Assembly: GCA_023653245.1 (NCBI GenBank)
Contig: JAMNXK010000172.1
Location: forward strand, 1-5,591
Source: Tagaea sp.
GTDB lineage: Bacteria; Pseudomonadota; Alphaproteobacteria; CACIAM-22H2
Length of the DNA stretch: 5,591 nt
Direction of reading: 5' to 3'
Part shown: one piece after another, positions 1 through 5,591 of the stretch
How the letters are laid out: the number at the start of each line of letters is the position of its first letter
Numbering within the stretch: position 1 is the first letter of the stretch
Program-made: the position numbers and the translations under genes
The notes under the pieces: generated by a model
The model's input: the letters and a program-made list of their open reading frames with translations, nothing else
Databases searched by the model: none
What the model was told of the DNA's origin: nothing

Positions 1-888
1 ATAGGGCGGCAGCGCCGCATCCGAACCGCCCGCGTAGCGCCGGCCGAAAGCCTGCCAGGCGAAATAATTGTCGGCGAGCGGAAAGCCGCACGCCAAGCGC
101 TCCAGGCGCGCTTCGAGCACGTCGGCCATCGTCCCGCCCGCCGGCGCGGAGGAGAGCAAGGCCTTGTACTGCGCGGGCGGAATGCCGAGACCGTAAAGCG
201 CGGACGGCCGATCGACCAGGAAGCGCACCAAGCGCGAGCGCAGCACGGGCTTGAGCTCGCTTTCGAACAGCGCGCGCTGCTCGTCGAGCGAGCGCGCGCC
301 GAGCATGCGCCGCGGATCCTTGCCGTGCAGGCGCGCCATCTTGTGGCCGGCACCGATGAAGCGCCCGAGAAGCCCGCGCGAATAGACGTTGGCGCCGAAA
401 TAGCGCTCGATCCGGCGCCGGGCCCGCCAGTCGCGCTTGTCCCAATAGGCGCGGTCGTCTTCGGGCAGGCGATCGCGCAGATGCGCGTCGTAGAGTGCGG
501 CGTTGGCGCGGTCGTCGGCGCGGCCGAAGAAGGCCAGGAACGCGGCGTGGTCGGGCAGATGCTTCGCACCTGCGAGCTTCAGCCGGTTGAGCGCGATGTG
601 GTGCGCGTTGAGATCGACGGCCAATATGCGCGCGGGATCGCGCGCGAGATACGACAGCGCGTTGCACCCGCCCGAGGCGATCGTGGCGATCGAATCGCCC
701 GGTCCGATATCCAGAGCGTCGAGATCGACGATCGGATCCTCCCAGATCTGGGCGTAGACCAGACCCGAGAACAGGAGGGAGAAGAGCCGCTCTTGCAGCC
801 CTTCCTTCGACAAGGTCCGATTTCGGCGGACGGCGTGGGCGACGTTGCGGCGGGTGGCGGCGCCACCGGCGAGTGTTTCGACCGTCAT
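1..888 (-). CDS. btaA: BtaA-like (DUF3419) S-adenosylmethionine:diacylglycerol 3-amino-3-carboxypropyltransferase, 5' part of gene
   Basis: The frame is open from an ATG at 888 to the window edge, giving 296 codons without a stop; the family is usually about 400 residues, so the C-terminal quarter or so is missing. BtaA transfers the 3-amino-3-carboxypropyl group of S-adenosylmethionine to diacylglycerol, the first step of betaine lipid (DGTS) synthesis; BtaB then methylates the product. Visible family features are the N-terminal segment LFSGLVYAQIWEDP (residues 39-52), a SAM-binding-like loop IASGGCNALSYL (70-81), and VDLNAHHIAL (91-100), which resembles the acidic end of the second strand of a methyltransferase fold. 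The start is well fixed: upstream the frame holds no ATG, GTG or TTG before a stop at 975-973. The Shine-Dalgarno match is weak. The gene lies 123 bases after the kinase stop, so it may be read through or have its own promoter. The family call is recognition by eye. A DUF3419 protein with another acceptor is possible, and btaB would be expected just beyond the left edge. Confidence 0.78.
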   Translation of the reverse strand, partial: MTVETLAGGAATRRNVAHAVRRNRTLSKEGLQERLFSLLFSGLVYAQIWEDPIVDLDALDIGPGDSIATIASGGCNALSYLARDPARILAVDLNAHHIALNRLKLAGAKHLPDHAAFLAFFGRADDRANAALYDAHLRDRLPEDDRAYWDKRDWRARRRIERYFGANVYSRGLLGRFIGAGHKMARLHGKDPRRMLGARSLDEQRALFESELKPVLRSRLVRFLVDRPSALYGLGIPPAQYKALLSSAPAGGTMADVLEARLERLACGFPLADNYFAWQAFGRRYAGGSDAALPPY

Positions 889-1011
889 GCGACTCGGAAC
901 CCATTGGAGTGAAAGGCGATAACCCCTGGTAGGCGCGCCGCATGACGCGCGCGTGAACCGCGTGTGACGATTTTACGATGCCCGCTCTGGCACCCGCTTT
1001 TTGCGATCGCC
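889..1011. other. Intergenic spacer between kinase gene and btaA-like gene
   Basis: These 123 bases are the only sizeable non-coding stretch in the window. On the minus strand the spacer begins with an A-run after the kinase stop, then a TAAAAT hexamer (975-970), then GC-rich sequence containing the palindrome GGCGCGCC (932-939). No hairpin followed by a T-run is present in the direction of transcription, so I see no intrinsic terminator after the kinase gene. The spacer could carry a promoter for the btaA-like gene or simply be an untranslated gap within a longer transcript. Confidence 0.6.
970..975 (-). promoter_or_regulatory. Possible -10-like hexamer upstream of btaA-like gene (weak)
   Basis: TAAAAT on the minus strand matches the sigma-70 -10 consensus at five of six positions and stands out in very GC-rich surroundings, about 80 bases before the btaA-like ATG. 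No -35 element resembling TTGACA is visible 16-18 bases upstream, where the sequence is G-rich. It is recorded as a candidate only; the spacing to the gene would imply a long leader. Confidence 0.2.
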
Positions 1012-1821
1012 TCAGACGCCGCCCGCCACATGCGCCGCGGCGGCGGCATTCGCCGCTTCGAGCGCCGTGCTTGCGCCGGCGCCTTGCGCCAGCAAGGCCG
1101 CGAAGGTCGCGACATGCACGTCGCCCGCCCCGGTCGTGTCGCGCGGCGTCACGCGCGGCGCGAGAAAGCGAACGGGCGCGTGCCCCTGCTCGATCAGCCA
1201 GGCCCCGTTCGCACCGTCGCGCAGGACGACCCCGCCGGCCGGCGCCGGCAACGCGTCGATCTCGGCGCGGTTGCCGCTGACCCAGTCCGCGCGCGCGAGA
1301 ACCGCATCGACCGCGTCGCGCGCCAACGCCGCGACCAAAGGCGTGGGATCGAAAACCAGGACCGCCGCAGCGGGCAGCGCGGCCAAGAAGCCGGGCAATT
1401 CGCGCGCGTCGCGCAAGGCGTAACCCGACAGCACGGCGACGTCGCCCGCGCGCGCGCCGCCCAGCGCGCCGGCCGCCACGCGGCTTTCCACGCCGGGCAC
1501 GGAGACCAGCGTGCGTTCGCCGTCGGGTGCGATCAGCACCACGCAATGGCCGGTGTCCCCGCGCGGATCGGGTTCGAGGGCGGCCGGGATGTTTTCGCGC
1601 GCCAACGCGGCGCGCACGACGTCGCCGTTCGGCCCCGTGCCGTGCGGACAGCAATGGACGATATCGGCACCCGCGCGCCGGCCTGCGCGCAAGAAGGCGA
1701 AGCCGCCGCCCGGGGCGGCGTGGAAACGCGTCGCCTGAACTTCGCCGCCGGACTCCGGCACGCGATCCACGCGGTGGATCAGATCGACGACGATCGTGCC
1801 GAAATGCAGGACGCGCGGCAG
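1012..1821 (-). CDS. PfkB/ribokinase-family carbohydrate kinase, probable CTG start
   Basis: The product is an ATP-dependent cytoplasmic sugar or nucleoside kinase; the substrate cannot be told from sequence. Numbering from the CTG at 1821 gives 269 residues, at the short end for the family. The first strand carries GTIVVD (8-13), with the Asp expected to contact substrate. A glycine-rich substrate loop PGGGFAF follows (37-43), then HGTGPNGD. The C-terminal signature DTTGAGD (228-234) contains the anion-hole glycines and the catalytic base Asp234. Ala42 sits where many relatives have Asn. The first in-frame GTG is at 1770 and would remove residues 1-17, including the conserved first strand and Asp13. 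No ATG, GTG or TTG lies upstream in frame for a long way, whereas CTG at 1821 has GAGGA 8 bases before it and lies 1 base after the receptor stop. The start is therefore inferred and the family call is firm. It is the last gene before the 123-base gap. Confidence 0.85.
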   Translation of the reverse strand: MPRVLHFGTIVVDLIHRVDRVPESGGEVQATRFHAAPGGGFAFLRAGRRAGADIVHCCPHGTGPNGDVVRAALARENIPAALEPDPRGDTGHCVVLIAPDGERTLVSVPGVESRVAAGALGGARAGDVAVLSGYALRDARELPGFLAALPAAAVLVFDPTPLVAALARDAVDAVLARADWVSGNRAEIDALPAPAGGVVLRDGANGAWLIEQGHAPVRFLAPRVTPRDTTGAGDVHVATFAALLAQGAGASTALEAANAAAAAHVAGGV

Positions 1822-1822
1822 A

Positions 1823-3910
1823 TCAGAAATCCTCGTCCCAATCGCCGGACTTGGCGGGCGCGGGTTTCGGCGCGGGCGCCGGTCTGACCTTGGGCGCCGG
1901 CTGCGGCGGCGGCGGCGCGGCGGCGGCGGCCGGCGCGTCGCCGCGGAAACTCGAGACGATTTCGACCAGCTGCGTGGCTTGATCGGCGAGCGAGGCGGCC
2001 GAGGCCGAGCTTTCCTCGACCAAGGCGGCGTTTTGCTGTGTGGCCGAGTCGAGATCCGCGAGCGCCTTATTGATCTCGCCGATCGAGCGCGACTGTTCGC
2101 GGCTGCCGGCGGCGATCTCGGGGGCGATCTCGGCGACCTTGCGCACGATCTCGACGATGCCCGACAACGCCTCGCCCGCCCCGCCGGCCAGCGACACGCC
2201 CTGGCCGACCTCGCGCGAGCTTTCGGTGATGAGGTCGCGGATCTGCTGCGAAGCCTGGCGCGAGCGGTCGGCGAGCGAGCGCACTTCCTGCGCCACGACG
2301 GCGAAGCCCTTGCCCGATTCGCCCGCGCGCGCCGCTTCGACCGCGGCGTTCAACGCCAGCAGCTTGGTCTGGAAGGAGATCTCCTCCATCACCTGGATGA
2401 TGGCGCCGATGCGCGCGGACGAGCTCTCGATGCTCGACATGGCGCTGACCACGCTCGACACGGCAGAGCCGCCGGTCTCGGCACGCTTGAGCGCGTCGGC
2501 GGCGAGCGTGCGCGCCTTCTCCGAATTCTCCGCGTTCATCGCGACGGTGGCCGCGATCTCGGCCATGGTCGCGACGGTCTGCTGCAACGCCGACGCCTGG
2601 CGTTCGGTGCGCGAGGCGAGGTCGTTCGAACCCTGGGAAATCTCGCTGGCCGCCGTGCGGATGGCGCCCACCGAATCGGCCACCTGCACGGCCGTGAACG
2701 AAAGGTGCTGCAGCGTCTCCTTTTCCTTGGCTTGCAATTCGCGCTGCGCGATCGAATTGCCGCGCAGGATTTCGACCGCGCGCATCAACCCGCCGATCTC
2801 GTCGGGCCGCTCGACGCCCGCCACGGCGGCGTCGAGGTCGCCCTTGGCGATGCGCTCGGTGGTCGATTGCGCCGCGGCGATGTCGCGCGTCACGCCGCGC
2901 ACGCCGCGCAGCATGGCCACCAGCAGGATCAGCGTCGCGAGGATCGTCAGGCCGGTGAAGGTCCAGAAGCGCCGCGTATCGGCGGCGAGGCGCGCGTCGA
3001 GATTCCGGCCGATCAATTTCGACAATTGCGTCCAGGCGTCGATCAGCGCGTCCATGTTCGCCTCGTCCTCGGCGATCACGACCATCGCGCCGGGCGGATT
3101 GCGCAACGCGGCGCCGAGCGCCGTGTCGAAGCGTTCGGCACGCGCGATCAGCGCCTGGATCGCCGGGATCCGCTGGGCCCAATCCCGTCCGCCCGGCTCC
3201 AAGGCGACGGCGCGCTGGGCGTTGCGCAGCTGGCGGCGCAAGATCTCCTGCGTGGCGCCCCTTTGTCTTTCGAGGCCTTCGATTTGCTGCTGGAGCGAGG
3301 CCGCGTTGACGGCGCGGCCGGCCAAGGTCTCGTCGAACAGGAACACCCGGCCCATCAAATAGGCCCGCCCGCGCAGCAGGTTCGGAAACACCTCGAACTG
3401 GTTCATTGCCATCAGCACGAGATCCGTGTCGGGGTCCCCCAGCACGTTGAACGCGTCGGCGGAGGCGAACGCCAAAGCCAGGAATTCCCCGAACGCCGCC
3501 TCCTGCACCTGCAGGACGCCGCCGGCGGTCAACGCGACTCCCGGCTGGAGCGCGATCACCCGATCGACCGCCGGCTTGAGACCCGGGACGTCGCTCGCGT
3601 AGCCGAACTCGGCGCGCAAGCGGCGCTGCGACGCATCGAGCTCCGACATCGCTTTGGCGATCGACTCCTTCGTCCGGGTCAAGGTCGCGAGATCGGTGTT
3701 GCCCGTGGCGACGCCCTTGAGCAGCGTCATCTTGTGCCGGTAGAGCGCGTTGCCGAGATCGCGGATCGGTTCGATCTCCCCGCCCGCCAGCGCGAAACGC
3801 CGCGCGTCGCGCAGTTCGACGTAGCTCGTGTAGGTCGCCCAGCCGAGAAGCGCGCCGGTCAGGACGGTCGATGCGACGACGAGCGCGGTCAGTTTGGCCG
3901 AAATCCGCAT
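1823..3910 (-). CDS. Methyl-accepting chemotaxis protein (transmembrane chemoreceptor)
   Basis: This 695-residue inner-membrane receptor senses a periplasmic signal and controls CheA through CheW. The order is: TM1 about 7-24; a large periplasmic region about 30-312 that looks mostly helical and resembles no sensor domain I can name with confidence; TM2 about 316-336 ([17 protein letters not shown]); HAMP about 337-390 ([12 protein letters not shown], then [16 protein letters not shown]); and a long coiled-coil signalling domain whose hairpin tip is at about 510-530 ([20 protein letters not shown]). The tip continues into [18 protein letters not shown], which is diagnostic of the family. After about residue 657 comes an Ala/Pro-rich tail ending GDWDEDF, a likely docking site for CheR or CheB. 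The ATG has AGAGGAAA upstream with suitable spacing. The gene follows the cheY-type gene by 25 bases and abuts the kinase gene. The family assignment is secure; the ligand is unknown. An Asn-to-Lys change in the tip (QTK at 514-516) occurs in other receptors as far as I recall. Confidence 0.97.
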   Translation of the reverse strand: MRISAKLTALVVASTVLTGALLGWATYTSYVELRDARRFALAGGEIEPIRDLGNALYRHKMTLLKGVATGNTDLATLTRTKESIAKAMSELDASQRRLRAEFGYASDVPGLKPAVDRVIALQPGVALTAGGVLQVQEAAFGEFLALAFASADAFNVLGDPDTDLVLMAMNQFEVFPNLLRGRAYLMGRVFLFDETLAGRAVNAASLQQQIEGLERQRGATQEILRRQLRNAQRAVALEPGGRDWAQRIPAIQALIARAERFDTALGAALRNPPGAMVVIAEDEANMDALIDAWTQLSKLIGRNLDARLAADTRRFWTFTGLTILATLILLVAMLRGVRGVTRDIAAAQSTTERIAKGDLDAAVAGVERPDEIGGLMRAVEILRGNSIAQRELQAKEKETLQHLSFTAVQVADSVGAIRTAASEISQGSNDLASRTERQASALQQTVATMAEIAATVAMNAENSEKARTLAADALKRAETGGSAVSSVVSAMSSIESSSARIGAIIQVMEEISFQTKLLALNAAVEAARAGESGKGFAVVAQEVRSLADRSRQASQQIRDLITESSREVGQGVSLAGGAGEALSGIVEIVRKVAEIAPEIAAGSREQSRSIGEINKALADLDSATQQNAALVEESSASAASLADQATQLVEIVSSFRGDAPAAAAAPPPPQPAPKVRPAPAPKPAPAKSGDWDEDF
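1830..1834 (-). promoter_or_regulatory. Ribosome binding site deciding the kinase start (GAGGA before CTG)
   Basis: GAGGA on the minus strand lies inside the last codons of the chemoreceptor gene and is separated by 8 bases (TTTCTGAT) from the CTG at 1821. The spacer contains the receptor stop codon TGA (1825-1823), so ribosomes finishing the receptor would be placed directly over the kinase start. This geometry supports coupled translation and the longer N-terminus over the GTG at 1770. Confidence 0.5.
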
Positions 3911-3914
3911 GTGC

Positions 3915-3922
3915 TTTCCTCT
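3915..3922 (-). promoter_or_regulatory. Ribosome binding site of the chemoreceptor gene
   Basis: AGAGGAAA on the minus strand, with its GAGGA core ending 6 bases before the ATG at 3910, supports that start. It lies in the 25-base gap after the cheY-type stop, which is too short to hold a separate promoter as well, so the receptor is probably co-transcribed from upstream. Confidence 0.75.
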
Positions 3923-3935
3923 GCCGGTGCGGCCC

Positions 3936-4325
3936 CTATTGCAGCGGGCCGAAAATCTTGACGATGCGCGCGGCGAGCGCGTCTTGCGAAACGGGCTTGA
4001 CGACGTAGCCGCTGACGCCCGCCTGCACCACCGCCTGCACGCTGCCCGAATCGCTGTTGCCGGTGACCATGATCACCGGCACGCGCTTCAAGACGGGGTG
4101 CTTGCGCATGTTGACGAGCAGCTCCAGCCCCGTGCCGTTCTCCATGTTGAAGTCCGAGATCACGAGGTTGTAGGGCCGTTTGCCGAGCTCGATGAAGGCG
4201 TTCTTGCCGCTGTCCGCCTCGTCGATGGACTCGAAGCCCAGCTTGCGCAGGAACGTGCGTACCAAGGCGCGCATGCTCATCTGGTCGTCGACAACGAGCA
4301 CGCGCAGGGTTCTGGCCATCGTCAT
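3936..4325 (-). CDS. cheY: Single-domain CheY-type response regulator
   Basis: The product is a 129-residue stand-alone receiver domain, the normal length for CheY. It would take a phosphoryl group from CheA and either act on the flagellar motor or serve as a phosphate sink. Key residues are present: acidic pocket Asp13 and Asp14, phospho-acceptor Asp58 (ISDFNM), Thr88, Tyr107 and Lys110 before Pro111. They line up with E. coli CheY Asp12, Asp13, Asp57, Thr87, Tyr106 and Lys109. After the acceptor Asp, the usual NMP is NME (Glu62), a variant of the loop seen in some alphaproteobacterial CheY-like proteins. I chose the ATG at 4325 because GGAGGA lies 8 bases upstream and it forms an ATGA overlap with the cheB stop. 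A longer start at 4421 would add a basic extension encoded inside cheB and is unlikely; the ATG at 4319 is too far from the site. Alphaproteobacteria often have several CheY proteins, so whether this one binds FliM is uncertain. Confidence 0.93.
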   Translation of the reverse strand: MTMARTLRVLVVDDQMSMRALVRTFLRKLGFESIDEADSGKNAFIELGKRPYNLVISDFNMENGTGLELLVNMRKHPVLKRVPVIMVTGNSDSGSVQAVVQAGVSGYVVKPVSQDALAARIVKIFGPLQ

Positions 4326-5395
4326 GATACGGCTCCTCCATTGCCCCCGCTTGCGTTTTCCAACAAAGCCCCCGCGATGCGGCCGAGCGGCAATTGCCGC
4401 CCCGCCGCGCCTTCCTCCCACGCCGCGCGCGGCATGCCGTAGACCACGCTGGTCGCCGCGTCCTGGGCGATCGTGCGCGCGCCGGCGTGGCGCATCTTGG
4501 CCAGCCCCGTGGCGCCGTCGCGGCCCATGCCGGTCAGGATCGCCGCCGAAGCGCGCGGTCCGAACGACGCCAGCGAGGCGAACAACCGGTCGATCGCCGG
4601 CAGATGCCCGCTCTCGCGCTGGCCGTCCACCAATCGGCAGACCGGCCTGCCGTCCGGACCCTTGACCACCTCGAAATGCTTCTCGCCGCGGCCGATATGC
4701 ACGCTGCCGGGCGCGATGACGGCCCCGTCGACCGCTTCGCTGACCGGCCGTCCCAGCTGCTGGGCGAGGCGGGCCGCGAAACGCGTGGTGTAGGCGCCCG
4801 GCAGATGCTGGACCAAGGCGACGCCCGGCGCGTCCTTCGGCAAGGCGGCCAAAACCTGGCCCAGCGCCTCGACCCCGCCGGTCGACGCGCCCAGGCCGAT
4901 CACGTCGAGATGCGCGTAGCGCGCCGGATCGGCGGGAATGTCGGCGGCGGGCGCCGGCGCCTTCGGCGTGGCGGGCAGCGCGCGCACTTTGGACTTCGCG
5001 GCGGCGGCGACCTTGTCGCGGATCTCGGCCTTGAGCGCGTCGAACGTCTCGCTCAAACGCTGGGTGGGCTTGGCGACGTAGTCGAACGCGCCCAATTCGA
5101 GCGCGCGCAACGTGGTATCGGCGCCTTCCTGCGTGAGCGTCGAGATCATCACCACCGGCATCGGCCGCAGGCGCATCAGTTTTTCGAGGAACTCGATGCC
5201 GTTCATGCGCGGCATTTCGACGTCCAAGGTCAGCACGTCGGGCGACAGCGCCTTGATCTTGTCGCGCGCGACGATCGGATCGGGGGCCGTGCCGACGACT
5301 TCCAGCCTTGGGTCGGCCGAAAGAATCCCGGTGAGCATTTCGCGCACCAGTGCGGAATCGTCGACGATGAGGACGCGGATTTTAGAGTCGGACAT
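4322..5395 (-). CDS. cheB: CheB chemotaxis protein-glutamate methylesterase / glutamine deamidase
   Basis: This 357-residue cytoplasmic enzyme removes methyl groups from receptor glutamates, and typically deamidates receptor glutamines, to reset sensitivity. It is of standard length. Residues 1-120 form a receiver domain with Asp12 and Asp13, phospho-acceptor Asp58 (TLDVEMPRMNG) and Lys109 (AKP). A linker rich in Ala, Lys and Pro follows (about 120-160), then the catalytic domain with the expected triad: Ser171 (GLGASTGG), His197 (LVQHLPG) and Asp293 (GMGRDGATG). These match the E. coli triad Ser164, His190 and Asp286 with a constant offset of 7. The stretch ESGHLPAIDRLF (261-272) replaces the enterobacterial NRHRPSVDVLF and keeps the His-x-Pro core. 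The start codon overlaps the end of cheR by 14 bases with only a weak ribosome site, so translation is probably coupled to cheR. Phosphorylation by CheA would activate it. Confidence 0.97.
   Translation of the reverse strand: MSDSKIRVLIVDDSALVREMLTGILSADPRLEVVGTAPDPIVARDKIKALSPDVLTLDVEMPRMNGIEFLEKLMRLRPMPVVMISTLTQEGADTTLRALELGAFDYVAKPTQRLSETFDALKAEIRDKVAAAAKSKVRALPATPKAPAPAADIPADPARYAHLDVIGLGASTGGVEALGQVLAALPKDAPGVALVQHLPGAYTTRFAARLAQQLGRPVSEAVDGAVIAPGSVHIGRGEKHFEVVKGPDGRPVCRLVDGQRESGHLPAIDRLFASLASFGPRASAAILTGMGRDGATGLAKMRHAGARTIAQDAATSVVYGMPRAAWEEGAAGRQLPLGRIAGALLENASGGNGGAVS
4334..4339 (-). promoter_or_regulatory. Ribosome binding site deciding the cheY start
   Basis: GGAGGA on the minus strand, within the end of cheB and 8 bases before the ATG at 4325. 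It favours this ATG over the in-frame ATG two codons later and over the much longer upstream option, and points to coupled translation of cheB and cheY. Confidence 0.8.
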
Positions 5396-5591
5396 AGGCG
5401 CTCGGCGTGTCGAGACGCGCGAGCGGCAAAGCCGGATCGCGCGCGGTTTCGGAATGACCCAGGCACAATATGCCGCCCGGGCGCAGATACGAGACGAGTC
5501 TCGCGATCGTCCGGGCCTGATCGCCGGGCGACAGATAGATCAGCATGTTGCGGCAGAAGATGGCGTCGAACGGCCCCTTCATCGGCCAGTC
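5382..5591 (-). CDS. cheR: CheR chemotaxis protein methyltransferase, C-terminal part (5' end outside the window)
   Basis: Only the last 69 residues and the stop are present; the full protein is usually about 270-300 residues. CheR transfers methyl groups from S-adenosylmethionine to receptor glutamates. The visible part has the family motif FDAIFCRNMLIYL, in which the CRN-x-x-IY block lies in the C-terminal half of the SAM-binding domain, followed by LRPGGILCLGHSET, the typical last part of the fold, and a short tail ending AYVRL. The frame is already open at 5591 with Asp-Trp-Pro before the internal Met at 5582, so that Met is not the start. The stop lies 14 bases inside cheB. Together with cheB this forms the adaptation pair of the system, and cheA and cheW genes may lie further upstream. 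Confidence 0.93.
   Translation of the reverse strand, partial: DWPMKGPFDAIFCRNMLIYLSPGDQARTIARLVSYLRPGGILCLGHSETARDPALPLARLDTPSAYVRL

Noticed and set aside
325..912. Plus-strand open frame of 195 codons opposite the btaA-like gene
   Set aside because: It is antisense to a frame that reads as a recognisable DUF3419 protein through the window edge, and it has no domain signals of its own.
932..939. GGCGCGCC palindrome in the spacer
   Set aside because: An eight-base GC palindrome is expected by chance in DNA of this composition, and no second copy or flanking element suggests an operator.
979..1003. Possible terminator after the kinase gene (TGCC/GGCA pair next to a run of T on the plus strand)
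   Set aside because: The stem is only 4 base pairs, and the T-run lies on the plus strand, the wrong direction for the kinase transcript.
964..1887. Plus-strand open frame of 307 codons opposite the kinase gene
   Set aside because: The product is Arg/Ala-rich and low in complexity with no family motif; the minus strand encodes a clear PfkB kinase.
2360..2380. Lys in place of Asn in the receptor hairpin tip (QTK instead of QTN)
   Set aside because: It looks unusual beside E. coli receptors, but the QTK form is, as I recall, found in other bacterial receptors, and the rest of the tip is intact.
1796..3961. Plus-strand open frame of 721 codons, longer than the receptor gene it lies opposite
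   Set aside because: Its translation is Arg/Gly/His/Asp-rich with no recognisable domain and no membrane segments, and it runs antisense to a clear chemoreceptor. Long antisense frames are expected in GC-rich coding sequence because stop codons are rare there.
3936..4421. Longer version of the CheY-type protein with 32 extra N-terminal residues
   Set aside because: The extension is basic, Gly/Arg-rich and encoded wholly within cheB. The ATG at 4325 has a strong GGAGGA site and gives the standard receiver length.

Overview
This is a GC-rich window in which every supportable gene is on the minus strand, so the gene order below runs from high to low coordinates. The codon choice, the CheR-CheB-CheY-receptor layout and a neighbouring betaine-lipid synthase gene fit a motile alphaproteobacterium, perhaps of the Rhodospirillales type. 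That taxonomic reading is an inference, since the window contains no rRNA or other taxonomic marker.

Layout in transcription order: the C-terminal end of CheR (5591-5382, cut by the window edge); CheB (5395-4322), overlapping cheR by 14 bases; a single-domain CheY-type response regulator (4325-3936), overlapping cheB by 4 bases (ATGA) behind a strong GGAGGA site; a 695-residue membrane chemoreceptor (3910-1823) 25 bases further on; and a PfkB-family carbohydrate kinase (about 1821-1012) starting almost exactly at the receptor stop codon. A 123-base spacer (1011-889) follows, then the first 296 codons of a BtaA/DUF3419-type protein (888-1, cut by the window edge).

How the genes work together: the receptor senses a signal in the periplasm and controls a CheA kinase that is not in this window. 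CheR and CheB methylate and demethylate receptors for adaptation, and CheY carries the phosphoryl signal to the motor or acts as a phosphate sink. The receptor ends in an Ala/Pro-rich tail and an acidic aromatic C-terminus that looks like a tether for CheR/CheB. The kinase appears translationally linked to the receptor, but nothing shows that it takes part in chemotaxis. The BtaA-like protein would make the diacylglyceryl-homoserine precursor of betaine lipids.

Most of the window is ordinary chemotaxis sequence. The best point for follow-up is the kinase start. The conserved first beta strand of the fold is encoded upstream of the first usable GTG, with no ATG, GTG or TTG available in frame, and a well-placed GAGGA precedes a CTG codon. 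This suggests CTG initiation coupled to termination of the receptor gene. I found no tRNA, rRNA, CRISPR array, insertion sequence or convincing terminator.
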